From the IMG/VR virus record IMGVR_UViG_3300032770_000019, positions 1-64,000 of that record: 64,000 nucleotides of DNA. One strand, written 5' to 3'. The notes beneath the pieces are model-generated. The model made no database searches. It was not told where the DNA came from and worked only from the letters and a program-made list of their open reading frames with translations. Positions 9,264 through 15,795 of the stretch are shown here, piece by piece (the first letter of the stretch is position 1; every line of letters begins with the position of its first letter). A program made the translations under genes and the position numbers. The DNA is from a virus.

Positions 9264-9887
9264 CTAAGGATCTATTGGCAGCGCAGTAGCAGGCTTCGTG
9301 TCTACTCCTTGCGCCTGCGAGAGCCACTTGTAGACAACCGACCGGACGTTATCATCCTCGGGATCTAGACCCAAGTCATAAAGCATTCCTCGGATAGCTT
9401 CTCCGACTCGTTCAGCAAGCCGTTCAGCCAGTCGAATACGTCTCTCCTCAATACCGGCCGCCAAAGCGGTTCGGCAAATACTAGCGAGGTGCTTTCGTTC
9501 GGACTGGTAAAGCTCAACCCAGAGAGCTCCGGCTGCTGACCAATCGCTTGTATCGATCTCATGAGATCCGACATATCCGCTAATCCTTCCACGCAACCAC
9601 AACGACCGAACGAACTGCTCAGGGTCGCTGTGCATTAGCTGCAAGCGAAGCCATTCGATATGACCAGCAGTGCGCCTAATCTCTTGCAGCAGTACTTCAC
9701 CGGGATCGCTATCGTCCGTGGGTGTACCGAAAAGCATTTCCCTGCGACGCTGATGAGCTGCCGTTAGCTGCACGCCTTCTGTCTTAGGAAGATTCGTTTT
9801 GCGCCTCGGTCCGCGTGTCTTAGTTGCTTTCCGAAACGCACCCGGGTTAGCAGCGATCTCCTCAGGCGTAATCTTAGAACCTTGCAC
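9264..9887 (-). CDS. Putative small terminase subunit, leaderless start
   Basis: A 207-residue protein directly before TerL. It begins with a basic tail (KATKTRGPRRKT) and then long charged helices, fitting a DNA-binding small terminase. A longer frame reaches 9923, but that start lies inside the promoter (-35 at 9918-9923). The GTG at 9887 is six bases after the -10 hexamer, at the expected transcription start, so I infer a leaderless mRNA. The family call rests mainly on position. Confidence 0.7.
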   Translation of the reverse strand: MQGSKITPEEIAANPGAFRKATKTRGPRRKTNLPKTEGVQLTAAHQRRREMLFGTPTDDSDPGEVLLQEIRRTAGHIEWLRLQLMHSDPEQFVRSLWLRGRISGYVGSHEIDTSDWSAAGALWVELYQSERKHLASICRTALAAGIEERRIRLAERLAERVGEAIRGMLYDLGLDPEDDNVRSVVYKWLSQAQGVDTKPATALPIDP

Positions 9888-9893
9888 CTTTGC

Positions 9894-9923
9894 AGCATAA
9901 CATGCTAAGGCCGTAATTGTCAA
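9894..9923 (-). promoter_or_regulatory. Late operon promoter for terminase
   Basis: Reading the minus strand there is a perfect TTGACA (9923-9918), an 18-base spacer and TATGCT (9899-9894). The predicted start falls on or next to the GTG at 9887. It is back to back with a plus-strand promoter at 9948-9977. It is the only strong minus-strand promoter I see for the head genes. Confidence 0.75.
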
Positions 9924-9947
9924 CAGTTTTTCGGTAAAAGCCTTCTT

Positions 9948-9977
9948 TTGACAACTTAACCCTTTCGGTTGTATACT
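9948..9977 (+). promoter_or_regulatory. Early promoter, divergent partner
   Basis: TTGACA, an 18-base spacer and TATACT. The ATG at 9986 begins eight bases after the -10 hexamer and no Shine-Dalgarno sequence precedes it, so the transcript is probably leaderless. The two divergent -35 boxes are about 25 bases apart, so one bound protein could control both directions. Confidence 0.8.
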
Positions 9978-9985
9978 GACAAATC

Positions 9986-10378
9986 ATGGACGAGCGTGCA
10001 TACTATCGCGTTCATCAGCAACTACGACGCAAACGCGGACCTGCAACTAAGTTCCGGTGTAGTGACTGTACCAAGCAGGCAAGCCAGTGGTCCTGGACGC
10101 ACGATACGAACCCGTTCCTACTCGAAAGCTACGAACCTCGATGCTACAGTTGCCATATGATCTACGATAGCGGCTTTTCCGGTCTCCTCTCGGACACTCC
10201 TAGAATACGAACCCCTCGGACGAAAGAAGAAAAAGAGCTGCGAAGGATACAAGGGGGTGTCCTAAGTCGTACCGGAAGCTGCGAGGAGGATGACGGGAAC
10301 GGACCTTGCGGTAAAGAAATCGCAGCACGCAGAAAGTGCTGGAAGCATTATCAACGATGGCGTAGATCGCTAACTTGA
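9986..10378 (+). CDS. HNH-like zinc-binding protein
   Basis: A 130-residue protein. A CSDCTKQASQWSWTHD segment followed by YEPRCYSCHMIYD gives the two Cys pairs and His of the small HNH-like zinc fold common in actinobacterial phages; a third part (RTGSCEEDD to CGKEIAARRKCWKHY) adds another Cys/His cluster. The catalytic histidine context is degenerate, so nuclease activity is uncertain. It is the first early gene, with a leaderless ATG. A similar domain recurs in the protein at 29586. Confidence 0.7.
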   Translation: MDERAYYRVHQQLRRKRGPATKFRCSDCTKQASQWSWTHDTNPFLLESYEPRCYSCHMIYDSGFSGLLSDTPRIRTPRTKEEKELRRIQGGVLSRTGSCEEDDGNGPCGKEIAARRKCWKHYQRWRRSLT

Positions 10379-10403
10379 CAGGTTTGTGATCATCTGCTAC
10401 ACT
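10375..10403 (+). promoter_or_regulatory. Early promoter
   Basis: TTGACA, a 17-base spacer and TACACT. The -35 overlaps the end of the upstream gene. A GGAGGTGACC ribosome site follows at 10412 and the ATG at 10425. Confidence 0.75.
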
Positions 10404-10424
10404 TAGTAAATGGAGGTGACCGCT

Positions 10425-10760
10425 ATGCCTACAATAGAGTTTGTAGCAATCAACGGTGACGAGTGGGAAACCGATCCGGATAACCCGGTGCGTACCGGAA
10501 CACGCGTTGTCGTAAAATACAGTGTTCTGAACAAGGGACGCACCGGAGTGGTAGTCGGTCTCGGACGCGCTACTAAGGCACACTCACACTGGATGACCTT
10601 TCACGAAGGAAATCCCGAGATTCCGTGTCCGTTCGGTGACTGGTGCGATATGCTTTGCGATAGCGAAGGTCCGCTGGTCCGTTACGATGACCAGGACCCG
10701 CGTGACGAGTCCGTGGACTTCTACTGCGGACAAGGTTCAAGTGCATTGGAGCCGCTATGA
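10425..10760 (+). CDS. Hypothetical early protein
   Basis: A 111-residue protein starting MPTIEFVAIN after an ideal GGAGGTGACC. An upstream in-frame ATG overlaps the ribosome site and was rejected. The sequence is acidic, has a Gly/Val beta stretch (GVVVGLGRAT) and two cysteines in CPFGDWCDMLC. Its stop overlaps the next start. No family is recognised. Confidence 0.75.
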   Translation: MPTIEFVAINGDEWETDPDNPVRTGTRVVVKYSVLNKGRTGVVVGLGRATKAHSHWMTFHEGNPEIPCPFGDWCDMLCDSEGPLVRYDDQDPRDESVDFYCGQGSSALEPL

Positions 10761-11197
10761 GCGACTTCGGATTCTCGGGGAGCGAACACGGGCTAACGGT
10801 TCCCCAGCGGAACACGCTTACCCGCCTTCTCACTCCGCAAACGGGTATGACACCGGGATTCGTAAGGCACGGTAGCTGCATCGGTGCGGACGATCAGTTT
10901 GGCTGGATCGCACATACGCTCGGCTACTGGGTCATCCTGCATCCGCCAAACAACCCGCGAAAGCGTGCGTACTCGTATTGCGATGAAATTCTACCCGAGG
11001 AGCCATACCTCACTCGCAATCATCATATCGTTGATAGCTCACCGCGAATGCTATTCGGTCCCGGTACAATGGAGGAAACGCTTCGGAGTGGTACGTGGGC
11101 TACCGTTCGCTATGCCAAAAAGGCCGAGCGTAATGGCGTGATCGTGCTACCAAACGGTACACCCGTGAACCTCTCCGAATACGTGACACGATACTAG
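10757..11197 (+). CDS. SLOG-like nucleotide-binding protein
   Basis: A 146-residue protein with an N-terminal FGFSGSEHGLT strand-turn, RHGSCIGADDQFGWIA, GYWVILHPPNN, a PYLTRNHHIVD stretch and LRSGTWATVRYAKKA. This order matches the YspA/DprA-related SLOG family seen in many actinobacterial phages, thought to bind nucleotides or nucleic acid. Its phage role is unknown. The ATG overlaps the upstream stop. Confidence 0.75.
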   Translation: MSDFGFSGSEHGLTVPQRNTLTRLLTPQTGMTPGFVRHGSCIGADDQFGWIAHTLGYWVILHPPNNPRKRAYSYCDEILPEEPYLTRNHHIVDSSPRMLFGPGTMEETLRSGTWATVRYAKKAERNGVIVLPNGTPVNLSEYVTRY

Positions 11198-11198
11198 C

Positions 11199-11227
11199 TT
11201 GACAGGCGTTTCCCGGTGTGCTAGCCT
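11199..11227 (+). promoter_or_regulatory. Early promoter
   Basis: TTGACA, a 17-base spacer and TAGCCT, then GGAGGTGACC at 11235 and an ATG at 11249. The promoter directly follows the stop codon of the SLOG-like gene. Confidence 0.75.
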
Positions 11228-11248
11228 GATACTTGGAGGTGACCAGGT

Positions 11249-11467
11249 ATGCTTTGGGAAGACAAGATCGAATTCGGACACGGTATCGAGACCGAGATAA
11301 GAGCACACACTACCGGTCACGGCATGTACGTAGACTTCTACCAGAGCGGCGACAAGCCGGTAGACGACCACGTGATGATCTTTCCCGAGGACATCGATAC
11401 GGTAATCGAATTCCTTCAGAAGTCGAAAAAGACCGCAGCCGAGAGGGAGGAAAAGGCGAATGCCTGA
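11249..11467 (+). CDS. Small hypothetical protein
   Basis: A 72-residue protein after a promoter and an ideal ribosome site. It contains a beta-like first half (HTTGHGMYVDFYQSG), an FPEDIDTVIEFLQKS helix and a Lys/Glu tail. Its end overlaps the following gene. No family is recognised. Confidence 0.7.
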   Translation: MLWEDKIEFGHGIETEIRAHTTGHGMYVDFYQSGDKPVDDHVMIFPEDIDTVIEFLQKSKKTAAEREEKANA

Positions 11468-11894
11468 GTATCGCATTACCGTAGAACGCAAGGAGCGCAA
11501 GCCGGATATCCAGATCAGCGCCTGCGGTAGTACGCATCACTGGGTAACGGAGTTCACGATGCACGGTGAATCGGAAAATACAGTGACGGCTCTAATAGAT
11601 GCCGCAGTGGCACGAAGGAGCCATCCGGCATTCCGCAGCGACCACTCGGCATTCCGCGAGGAAGGAGAGCTAGAAATGTTTACGCGCTTGCCCGAGGAGG
11701 GCGATCGAGTAGCGTTCCGCGAGAACGAGAGCACAGTTACCGAGGGTACCGTTACCCGAGTGTGGGACAAGCCGAAGAACAATCCGTATATCACTATCGT
11801 AACGGACGACAACCGGGCCTTCGTCCGGTTCCGCACACTAGTTAAAATGCTCCCAAAAGCGGACAAAGTGGACCGCACACTTCCCGAGCGGTAA
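11460..11894 (+). CDS. Hypothetical protein
   Basis: A 144-residue protein. The first half (YRITVERKERKP through HGESENTVTALID) looks alpha/beta, and the second half (VAFRENESTVTEGTVTRVW) looks like a small beta-barrel. An internal ATG near residue 73 sits after GGAGAG, so a second short product from the second half is possible. The stop lies just before the structured element at 11901. Confidence 0.65.
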   Translation: MPEYRITVERKERKPDIQISACGSTHHWVTEFTMHGESENTVTALIDAAVARRSHPAFRSDHSAFREEGELEMFTRLPEEGDRVAFRENESTVTEGTVTRVWDKPKNNPYITIVTDDNRAFVRFRTLVKMLPKADKVDRTLPER

Positions 11895-11900
11895 GTGTCA

Positions 11901-11985
11901 TGAAGCGCCAGCTCAGGGCACGCGTACTTTAGACGCGGACAGACATGCCAGTCCAGGGGCGACCGCGTCCGGAGCTGGCGCTTCA
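11901..11985 (+). ncRNA. Structured intergenic element, copy 1
   Basis: A perfect 14-base-pair stem joins 11901-11914 and 11972-11985 and encloses an inner 7-base-pair stem (GACGCGG with CCGCGTC). Inside lie the blocks CCAGCTCAGG, GGACAGACATGC and GAGCTGGCGC, separated by 19 and 23 bases. The same blocks with the same spacings recur at 44387-44460. No U-run follows, so it is not a normal terminator. Confidence 0.55.
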
Positions 11986-12028
11986 TCAGCTGAGCGTACA
12001 AGGCAGGGTACGGAGGAGAAGTTGGATC

Positions 12029-12262
12029 ATGGACGAAGCGGTTAAGTATCCGAAGATCACGGTAAAGCTTACCGGCGGTAGCGGCAACGCCTTTATGATC
12101 GTCGGAAAGATGCGACGTGAGCTGCGTATCGGACTAGAAAATACGTACAAGCTTAGTAGGGACGAGGCGAATTCGCTGGTTATCGCTTTCACGACCGAGG
12201 CGACCAGTGGCGATTACGACAAGGTACTACAAACGTGCATGAAGTGGGTGACCGTGAAATGA
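12029..12262 (+). CDS. Small hypothetical protein
   Basis: A 77-residue protein, MDEAVKYPKI, with GGAGGAG about 11 bases upstream. It has an N-terminal strand-Gly turn (VKLTGGSGNAFMIVGKM) and two helices, the second after SRDEANSLVIAF. Small alpha/beta folds of this kind are frequent in actinophage early regions, but no function is known. It is coupled to the next gene by ATGA. Confidence 0.7.
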   Translation: MDEAVKYPKITVKLTGGSGNAFMIVGKMRRELRIGLENTYKLSRDEANSLVIAFTTEATSGDYDKVLQTCMKWVTVK

Positions 12263-12591
12263 GTAACGTAGTAGCGATGTTTATCGCGTTCGACGACAAG
12301 GACGAGGGAGCTAAGTTCCTCGAAGCAGTACAGGAGCACAAGATAGCCGGTTACCCGGTGCCGATCAACCCGGACAGCGAATACGGTCGCTTCGCATGGC
12401 ATCGTACGAAGGTACTCGCGGTGTACCGTTCCGGTACCGAGGAAGCCAAACTTAACGGTCGGCAGCCCGGTTACGTTAAGGCCCTTATGGACGCGAGTGA
12501 CGAGGACCTTAACGACGCACTGAAAGTCCTCGGGCCTAGGTTCCGTAATCGGCTCCGTAAGGCACTTAAGCTAACCAGCTTGACAAGCTAA
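12259..12591 (+). CDS. Hypothetical protein
   Basis: A 110-residue protein starting MSNVVAMFIA at an ATGA overlap. It has an FDDKDEGAKFLEAV helix, a HRTKVLAVYRSG strand and a C-terminal RFRNRLRKALKL helix. No family is recognised. Its last codons overlap the following promoter. Confidence 0.7.
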   Translation: MSNVVAMFIAFDDKDEGAKFLEAVQEHKIAGYPVPINPDSEYGRFAWHRTKVLAVYRSGTEEAKLNGRQPGYVKALMDASDEDLNDALKVLGPRFRNRLRKALKLTSLTS

Positions 12592-12608
12592 TTCGTCTCT
12601 GCTAGTCT
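12580..12608 (+). promoter_or_regulatory. Early promoter
   Basis: TTGACA, a 17-base spacer and TAGTCT, overlapping the end of the upstream gene. A GAGGAGGTG site precedes the GTG at 12636. Confidence 0.75.
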
Positions 12609-12635
12609 TGAGCATGAAGGAGAGGAGGTGCGCAA

Positions 12636-13631
12636 GTGATTACCTACGAAGTGGTAGATGCCGAACCGCTCGACATCTTCCTAGGTGTTTGTCGTCGCTG
12701 CGTGCGCCCTCTGCGGGAGACCGACACGATTTACCCGCTGTCTTCGTGGGCCGACAAGCACTCTGCAAGTTGCCCGCAATGCCAGCGGCCCGTTCCGATG
12801 GAGCGGGTCTTCGGTGTCGAGATGGGCATGAACTGTGACGACCGTTGCATGGGTGCAACCGGTAATCACTGCGAATGCGCCTGCGGGGGCGTAAATCACG
12901 GCGGTATCTGGTCGGAGAAGGGTCAGGTGCTCGCTACCGCACTCAAGGCATACCGGGCAACGGCAGCTAAGCGGGAGGCGAACAAGGTGGCCCGACAGAA
13001 CGATAAGCAGCATCAGGCCGAGATCGCATTCAAGGAATGGATCAACGGTATGCCGCAGCGTCCGTTGGTCGAGTACCTGTTTAGCTATCGAGCTCAGCGT
13101 GACGACGGTACCGAAGAGTACCCGAACCCGTTCCTCGATTCCCTGACCGAGTGGCTGCTAAGTAAGAAGCCACTTACCGAGAAGCAGGTCATCGCTGGAA
13201 CACGCACGATGGAGCGTCGTCTTCATGCCCGTCAGGAAGCTATCAAGAAGCAGGTAGCTGACGCTAATCCGCACACGCATCCCGGTGAGCACCTTAGCAA
13301 CAAGCAGCTGACGCTGGGCATCTTCAAGTACCACGGTGACGTTTACGTGGTCAAGCCCAACAAGAAGGGCACTGCGTCCTACGCGATGAGGATGGTCGAG
13401 ATCCATTCGGACCGCCTTACCAGCGGGGGCGAGAAAGTGCACTGGGAGTGGGAGTACACTCCCGGTATTGTCCCGAAGCTCACCGAAGCTGATAGGCTTC
13501 CGGTTGAGGACGTCCAGGACCTAATGATTCGGTACGAGCGGTGCATCGTGTGCCACCACCCGATCAAGAGGGCGAAGACAATCGAGCGCATGATGGGAAA
13601 GACATGCGCGAGGAAGGTAGGGTTGCTGTGA
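12636..13631 (+). CDS. Large Cys-rich zinc protein
   Basis: A 331-residue protein with three Cys clusters. CRRCVRP and CPQCQRP form an N-terminal ribbon, then CDDRCMGATGNHCECACGG forms a dense cluster. At the end CIVCHHPI with KTCARKVG matches the short Cys motif often found at the end of phage proteins. The middle is charged and helical (about 100-210). Start is GTG with GAGGAGGTG upstream. It probably binds zinc and nucleic acid; the function is unknown. Confidence 0.7.
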   Translation: MITYEVVDAEPLDIFLGVCRRCVRPLRETDTIYPLSSWADKHSASCPQCQRPVPMERVFGVEMGMNCDDRCMGATGNHCECACGGVNHGGIWSEKGQVLATALKAYRATAAKREANKVARQNDKQHQAEIAFKEWINGMPQRPLVEYLFSYRAQRDDGTEEYPNPFLDSLTEWLLSKKPLTEKQVIAGTRTMERRLHARQEAIKKQVADANPHTHPGEHLSNKQLTLGIFKYHGDVYVVKPNKKGTASYAMRMVEIHSDRLTSGGEKVHWEWEYTPGIVPKLTEADRLPVEDVQDLMIRYERCIVCHHPIKRAKTIERMMGKTCARKVGLL

Positions 13632-13750
13632 AGTGCTACCGATGCATCAAGCACGCCGGTAAGCGGCGGCACTGGTGCATCGGCTTTGCGTTCCCCAACG
13701 GGAACCCCGTTCCGTGTCAGTGCGGATGCGAACTACGAAGGAGAAGGTAA
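13628..13750 (+). CDS. Forty-residue zinc-finger-like peptide
   Basis: Starts at a GTG overlapping the upstream stop (GTGA) and ends in TAATG with the next gene. The sequence MKCYRCIKHAG continues to HWC and CQCGC, with six cysteines in 40 residues. Strong coupling on both sides supports it despite its size. It could be a metal-binding micro-protein. Confidence 0.6.
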   Translation: MKCYRCIKHAGKRRHWCIGFAFPNGNPVPCQCGCELRRRR

Positions 13751-14001
13751 TGGCGAAGGCCACGATCAAGGAGCTCAAGGAGTTCTTCGACTCCCCCGCG
13801 GTGCAGACCAAGGAGATGATGCGCCTCAAGAAGGACCCGGTCGGACCGAACGGTGAGCCGCCGGTGGAGCTCCCGGACTACGACGAGATCGCTAACGGGA
13901 TCGGTGACGGCACCTTCACCTACCCGGACGTGAGCGAGGACCGGAAGGCGATCGCCAGCCAGCGGACGGACGCGCTGGGAGTCCCGCAGCTGCGAAGCTG
14001 A
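13750..14001 (+). CDS. Small acidic protein with host-like codon use
   Basis: An 83-residue protein, MAKATIKELKE, with GAAGGAGAAGG upstream. The third codon positions are much richer in G and C than in the surrounding genes, as in the gene at 14260, which suggests high expression or later acquisition. No family is recognised. It is followed by the conserved leader hairpin at 14004. Confidence 0.7.
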   Translation: MAKATIKELKEFFDSPAVQTKEMMRLKKDPVGPNGEPPVELPDYDEIANGIGDGTFTYPDVSEDRKAIASQRTDALGVPQLRS

Positions 14002-14003
14002 CC

Positions 14004-14090
14004 CCTGAACGTCCTGCTCAACGGGTACCTAACCGCCGTAAAAAGCGAGATGCGTCACGAACCCCGTTGAGCAGGGCCTTGAGGGAAAGG
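14004..14090 (+). ncRNA. Conserved leader hairpin, copy A
   Basis: A 13-base-pair perfect stem (14013-14025 with 14063-14075), extendable by a G-C and a G-U pair, encloses a 37-base loop. The 5' flank is TGAACGTCC and the 3' flank CCTTGAGGGAAAGGAG runs straight into the ribosome site of the next gene. Copies B (15036) and C (36746) share both flanks but have different stem sequences. Confidence 0.6.
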
Positions 14091-14098
14091 AGATGACG

Positions 14099-14188
14099 AT
14101 GGACGACGACGATCCTAACGAAGAGGCGTACGTGAGCGAACTGTTCGCGGACGCGACACAAGAGGTACGCGATCAAGATCCGGCTTGA
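14099..14188 (+). CDS. Acidic 29-residue peptide
   Basis: MDDDDPNEEAYVSELFADA followed by a short tail; net strongly acidic. AAAGGAG lies six bases before the ATG, and the ribosome site follows directly on the conserved hairpin. Its stop codon overlaps the next promoter. It may be a real micro-protein or a leader for the hairpin control. Confidence 0.5.
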   Translation: MDDDDPNEEAYVSELFADATQEVRDQDPA

Positions 14189-14213
14189 CATGCCATTCCG
14201 GGCATGATAGCCT
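14185..14213 (+). promoter_or_regulatory. Strong promoter for the AAKP/acidic-tail gene
   Basis: TTGACA, a 17-base spacer and TAGCCT. The spacer contains a short inverted repeat (TGCC...GGCA). The gene at 14260 follows after a leader of about 40 bases. Confidence 0.75.
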
Positions 14214-14259
14214 GGTCATTACATAGGGAAGCAACCGCAACAGAGGAGTGGATTTAGAA

Positions 14260-14988
14260 ATGGCTACTGTGTCCCAGCAGCTGCGCGCCAAGAAGCCGGC
14301 TGCCGCTAAGCCCGCAGCCAAGCCAGTCGCTGCGAAGCCTCAGGCGGCTAAGCCAAAGGCACCGGCGCCTAAGCCTCCGCAGCCGACCGAGCCTGAGGTC
14401 GAGAAGAAGGAAGAGCTGACCCCGGAGCAGAAGGCCGCAATCAAGGAGGAGAAGAAGAAGGCAGCTTTCGCGAAGCTGAAGGCCCGTGCCGAGGAGAAGA
14501 AGAAGGTCAAGGTCGCCGCCCGCAAGGAAGCGATGAAGTCCCTCAAGGGCGAGCTCGAGGTCGGTCAGCACGTCTTCATGACGCGCGCCAGCTATTACGG
14601 CTGCGAGGCCGTAGTGGAGGGCTTCGAGGAGGTCCGGGGTCGTAACCTGGTCGTGCTCAAGGTCGTCAGCACCAAGAAGGGTCGCGCCCTCGAGGACGAC
14701 AAGACCTATATCCGCAAGGTGTCGCCGAAGTTCGTTCAGGACGAGCGCCCGACCGAGCCTTACGTGAAGCGCCGGGCCACCGCCGCCTCCGATGAGGCCG
14801 AAGAGGAGGCACCGGAGGAGCTCGAAATCGAGGAGGAAGAGGCCGAGCTCGAGGACGAGGAAGGCGAAGAGGAGTCCGAGGAGGAGGAAGAGTCTGAGGA
14901 GGAGGAGGAGGAAGAGGCCACCGAGGACGACTCCGAATCGGAGGAGGACGAGGACTCCGACGAAGAGGATGAAGAGAGCTGGGGCTAA
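14260..14988 (+). CDS. Bipolar charged protein: AAKP repeats and a hyperacidic tail
   Basis: A 242-residue protein. Residues about 10-45 are Lys/Ala/Pro repeats (KPAAAKPAAKPVAAKPQAAKP), like histone H1 or HU tails. Residues 50-100 form a Lys/Glu helix. Residues about 105-175 are a folded SH3/KOW-like strand region (VGQHVFMTRASYYGCEAVV). The last 60 residues are almost all Glu, Asp and Ser. It has its own promoter and GC-rich codons, which suggests high expression. It could be a nucleoid-like or DNA-mimic protein acting on host chromatin or transcription; the function is inferred. Confidence 0.75.
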   Translation: MATVSQQLRAKKPAAAKPAAKPVAAKPQAAKPKAPAPKPPQPTEPEVEKKEELTPEQKAAIKEEKKKAAFAKLKARAEEKKKVKVAARKEAMKSLKGELEVGQHVFMTRASYYGCEAVVEGFEEVRGRNLVVLKVVSTKKGRALEDDKTYIRKVSPKFVQDERPTEPYVKRRATAASDEAEEEAPEELEIEEEEAELEDEEGEEESEEEEESEEEEEEEATEDDSESEEDEDSDEEDEESWG

Positions 14989-14998
14989 TCCCAAGCAT

Positions 14999-15035
14999 CC
15001 GGGTGCCGTTACCGATACGCTCTGACGGCACCCGG
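14999..15035 (+). terminator. Stable hairpin after the acidic-tail gene
   Basis: A perfect 11-base-pair stem (CCGGGTGCCGT with ACGGCACCCGG) and a 15-base loop, ten bases after the stop codon. It has no U-run. It may terminate transcription or protect the 3' end of an abundant mRNA. Confidence 0.5.
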
Positions 15036-15203
15036 ACTTCAACGTCCGGCTGGAACCGACGTTACTCGCAGGCAAAGGTGTCGAACCGGCGATCCGGAAT
15101 ACGAGCAGCCAGTCCTAGGCGGTCTGTCAGTCCGGGTAGGTAGACACAGCTAGCTGTAGCGGTGGTCAGTGGAGGCGTTTCAGCCGGGCCTTGAGGAAAA
15201 GGA
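15036..15203 (+). ncRNA. Conserved leader hairpin, copy B
   Basis: CTTCAACGTCCGGC at the 5' side pairs with GTTTCAGCCGGGCC at the 3' side over about 13 pairs (15044-15056 with 15177-15189). CCTTGAGGAAAAGGAGGG then leads into the ATG at 15209. Unlike copies A and C, the loop is about 120 bases and contains a perfect palindrome ACAGCTAGCTGT. No ORF is convincing inside it. Confidence 0.5.
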
Positions 15204-15208
15204 GGGAC

Positions 15209-15343
15209 ATGCCCCGTTACAGTTACAACAAGTGGTTCGGCTTCAATACCGAATTCACGGAGGCGGATCGCGTTCCGCCTCCGGGTGTACCGAAAATGGC
15301 TAAAAAGCATCCGAAGAAACGCAAGCGAAAGAAGGCGAAATGA
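15209..15343 (+). CDS. Basic 44-residue peptide
   Basis: MPRYSYNKWFGF at the start and a Lys/Arg-rich end (KKHPKKRKRKKAK). AAAGGAGGG lies directly upstream, and the stop overlaps the next ATG (ATGA). The basic tail suggests nucleic-acid or membrane binding. It follows the conserved leader hairpin. Confidence 0.6.
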   Translation: MPRYSYNKWFGFNTEFTEADRVPPPGVPKMAKKHPKKRKRKKAK

Positions 15344-15498
15344 ACGCCGGAGAAATCGCCTCGCTGGTAACTGCCGTAGTGGCGTGCCTCGGAGCACTTA
15401 CCGCGTACCTCAAGTCACGTACGGCTACTAAGCAAGCAGCTGCCACCAAAGCCCAGCTTGACGCGCATGTCGATTCTTATCGTCACCTTTCCAAGTAA
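15340..15498 (+). CDS. Small single-span membrane protein
   Basis: A 52-residue protein. Residues 5-24 (EIASLVTAVVACLGALTAYL) form one transmembrane segment, followed by a basic and polar tail. It is coupled to the upstream peptide by ATGA. No family is recognised; its location among early genes makes a lysis role unlikely. Confidence 0.6.
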   Translation: MNAGEIASLVTAVVACLGALTAYLKSRTATKQAAATKAQLDAHVDSYRHLSK

Positions 15499-15543
15499 CG
15501 TCACCGCCCGTCGCTTCGTGGACGCTAGGAAAGGCACAACGTT

Positions 15544-15795
15544 ATGTCGAATGGTACTACCGAGAACGCAGATGCAACGCCGAGTCAATGGAATAGCGGG
15601 AAGCCTCCGACACACGGTTACTACCTCGGTGCCTGGCGACACGGAGACAGATGGTTCGTTAGCGAGCTATGGTACAACCCCGATAGCGTCTACACCGGCT
15701 GGTGGACCGGAAGAGGCTATCTTGAAGAACGCTCAGATCCACGAAGCGTACAAGTACAGTACTGGATGCCGATGCCCGATGCACCTAAGTCCTGA
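15544..15795 (+). CDS. Small Trp-rich protein
   Basis: An 83-residue protein. The segment PPTHGYYLGAWRHGDRW, then SELWYNPDSV, then GWWTGRGYLEE and YWMPMPDAP, is a pattern seen in small phage and bacterial proteins of the DUF551 type. AGGAAAGG precedes the ATG. The function of that family is unknown. Confidence 0.65.
   Translation: MSNGTTENADATPSQWNSGKPPTHGYYLGAWRHGDRWFVSELWYNPDSVYTGWWTGRGYLEERSDPRSVQVQYWMPMPDAPKS

Noticed and set aside
11908-11981. tRNA-like reading of the 74-nt elements
   Set aside because: Length and a 7-pair closing stem fit, but there is no T-loop GTTCRA and no anticodon arm.
14254-15075. Long minus-strand frame, leucine-rich (273 residues)
   Set aside because: It is the mirror of the Lys/Glu-rich codons of the plus-strand gene; no start site and no known pattern.
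15036-15203. Possible tRNA in the large loop of hairpin B
   Set aside because: I could not form an acceptor stem with T-arm and anticodon arm in the right spacing.
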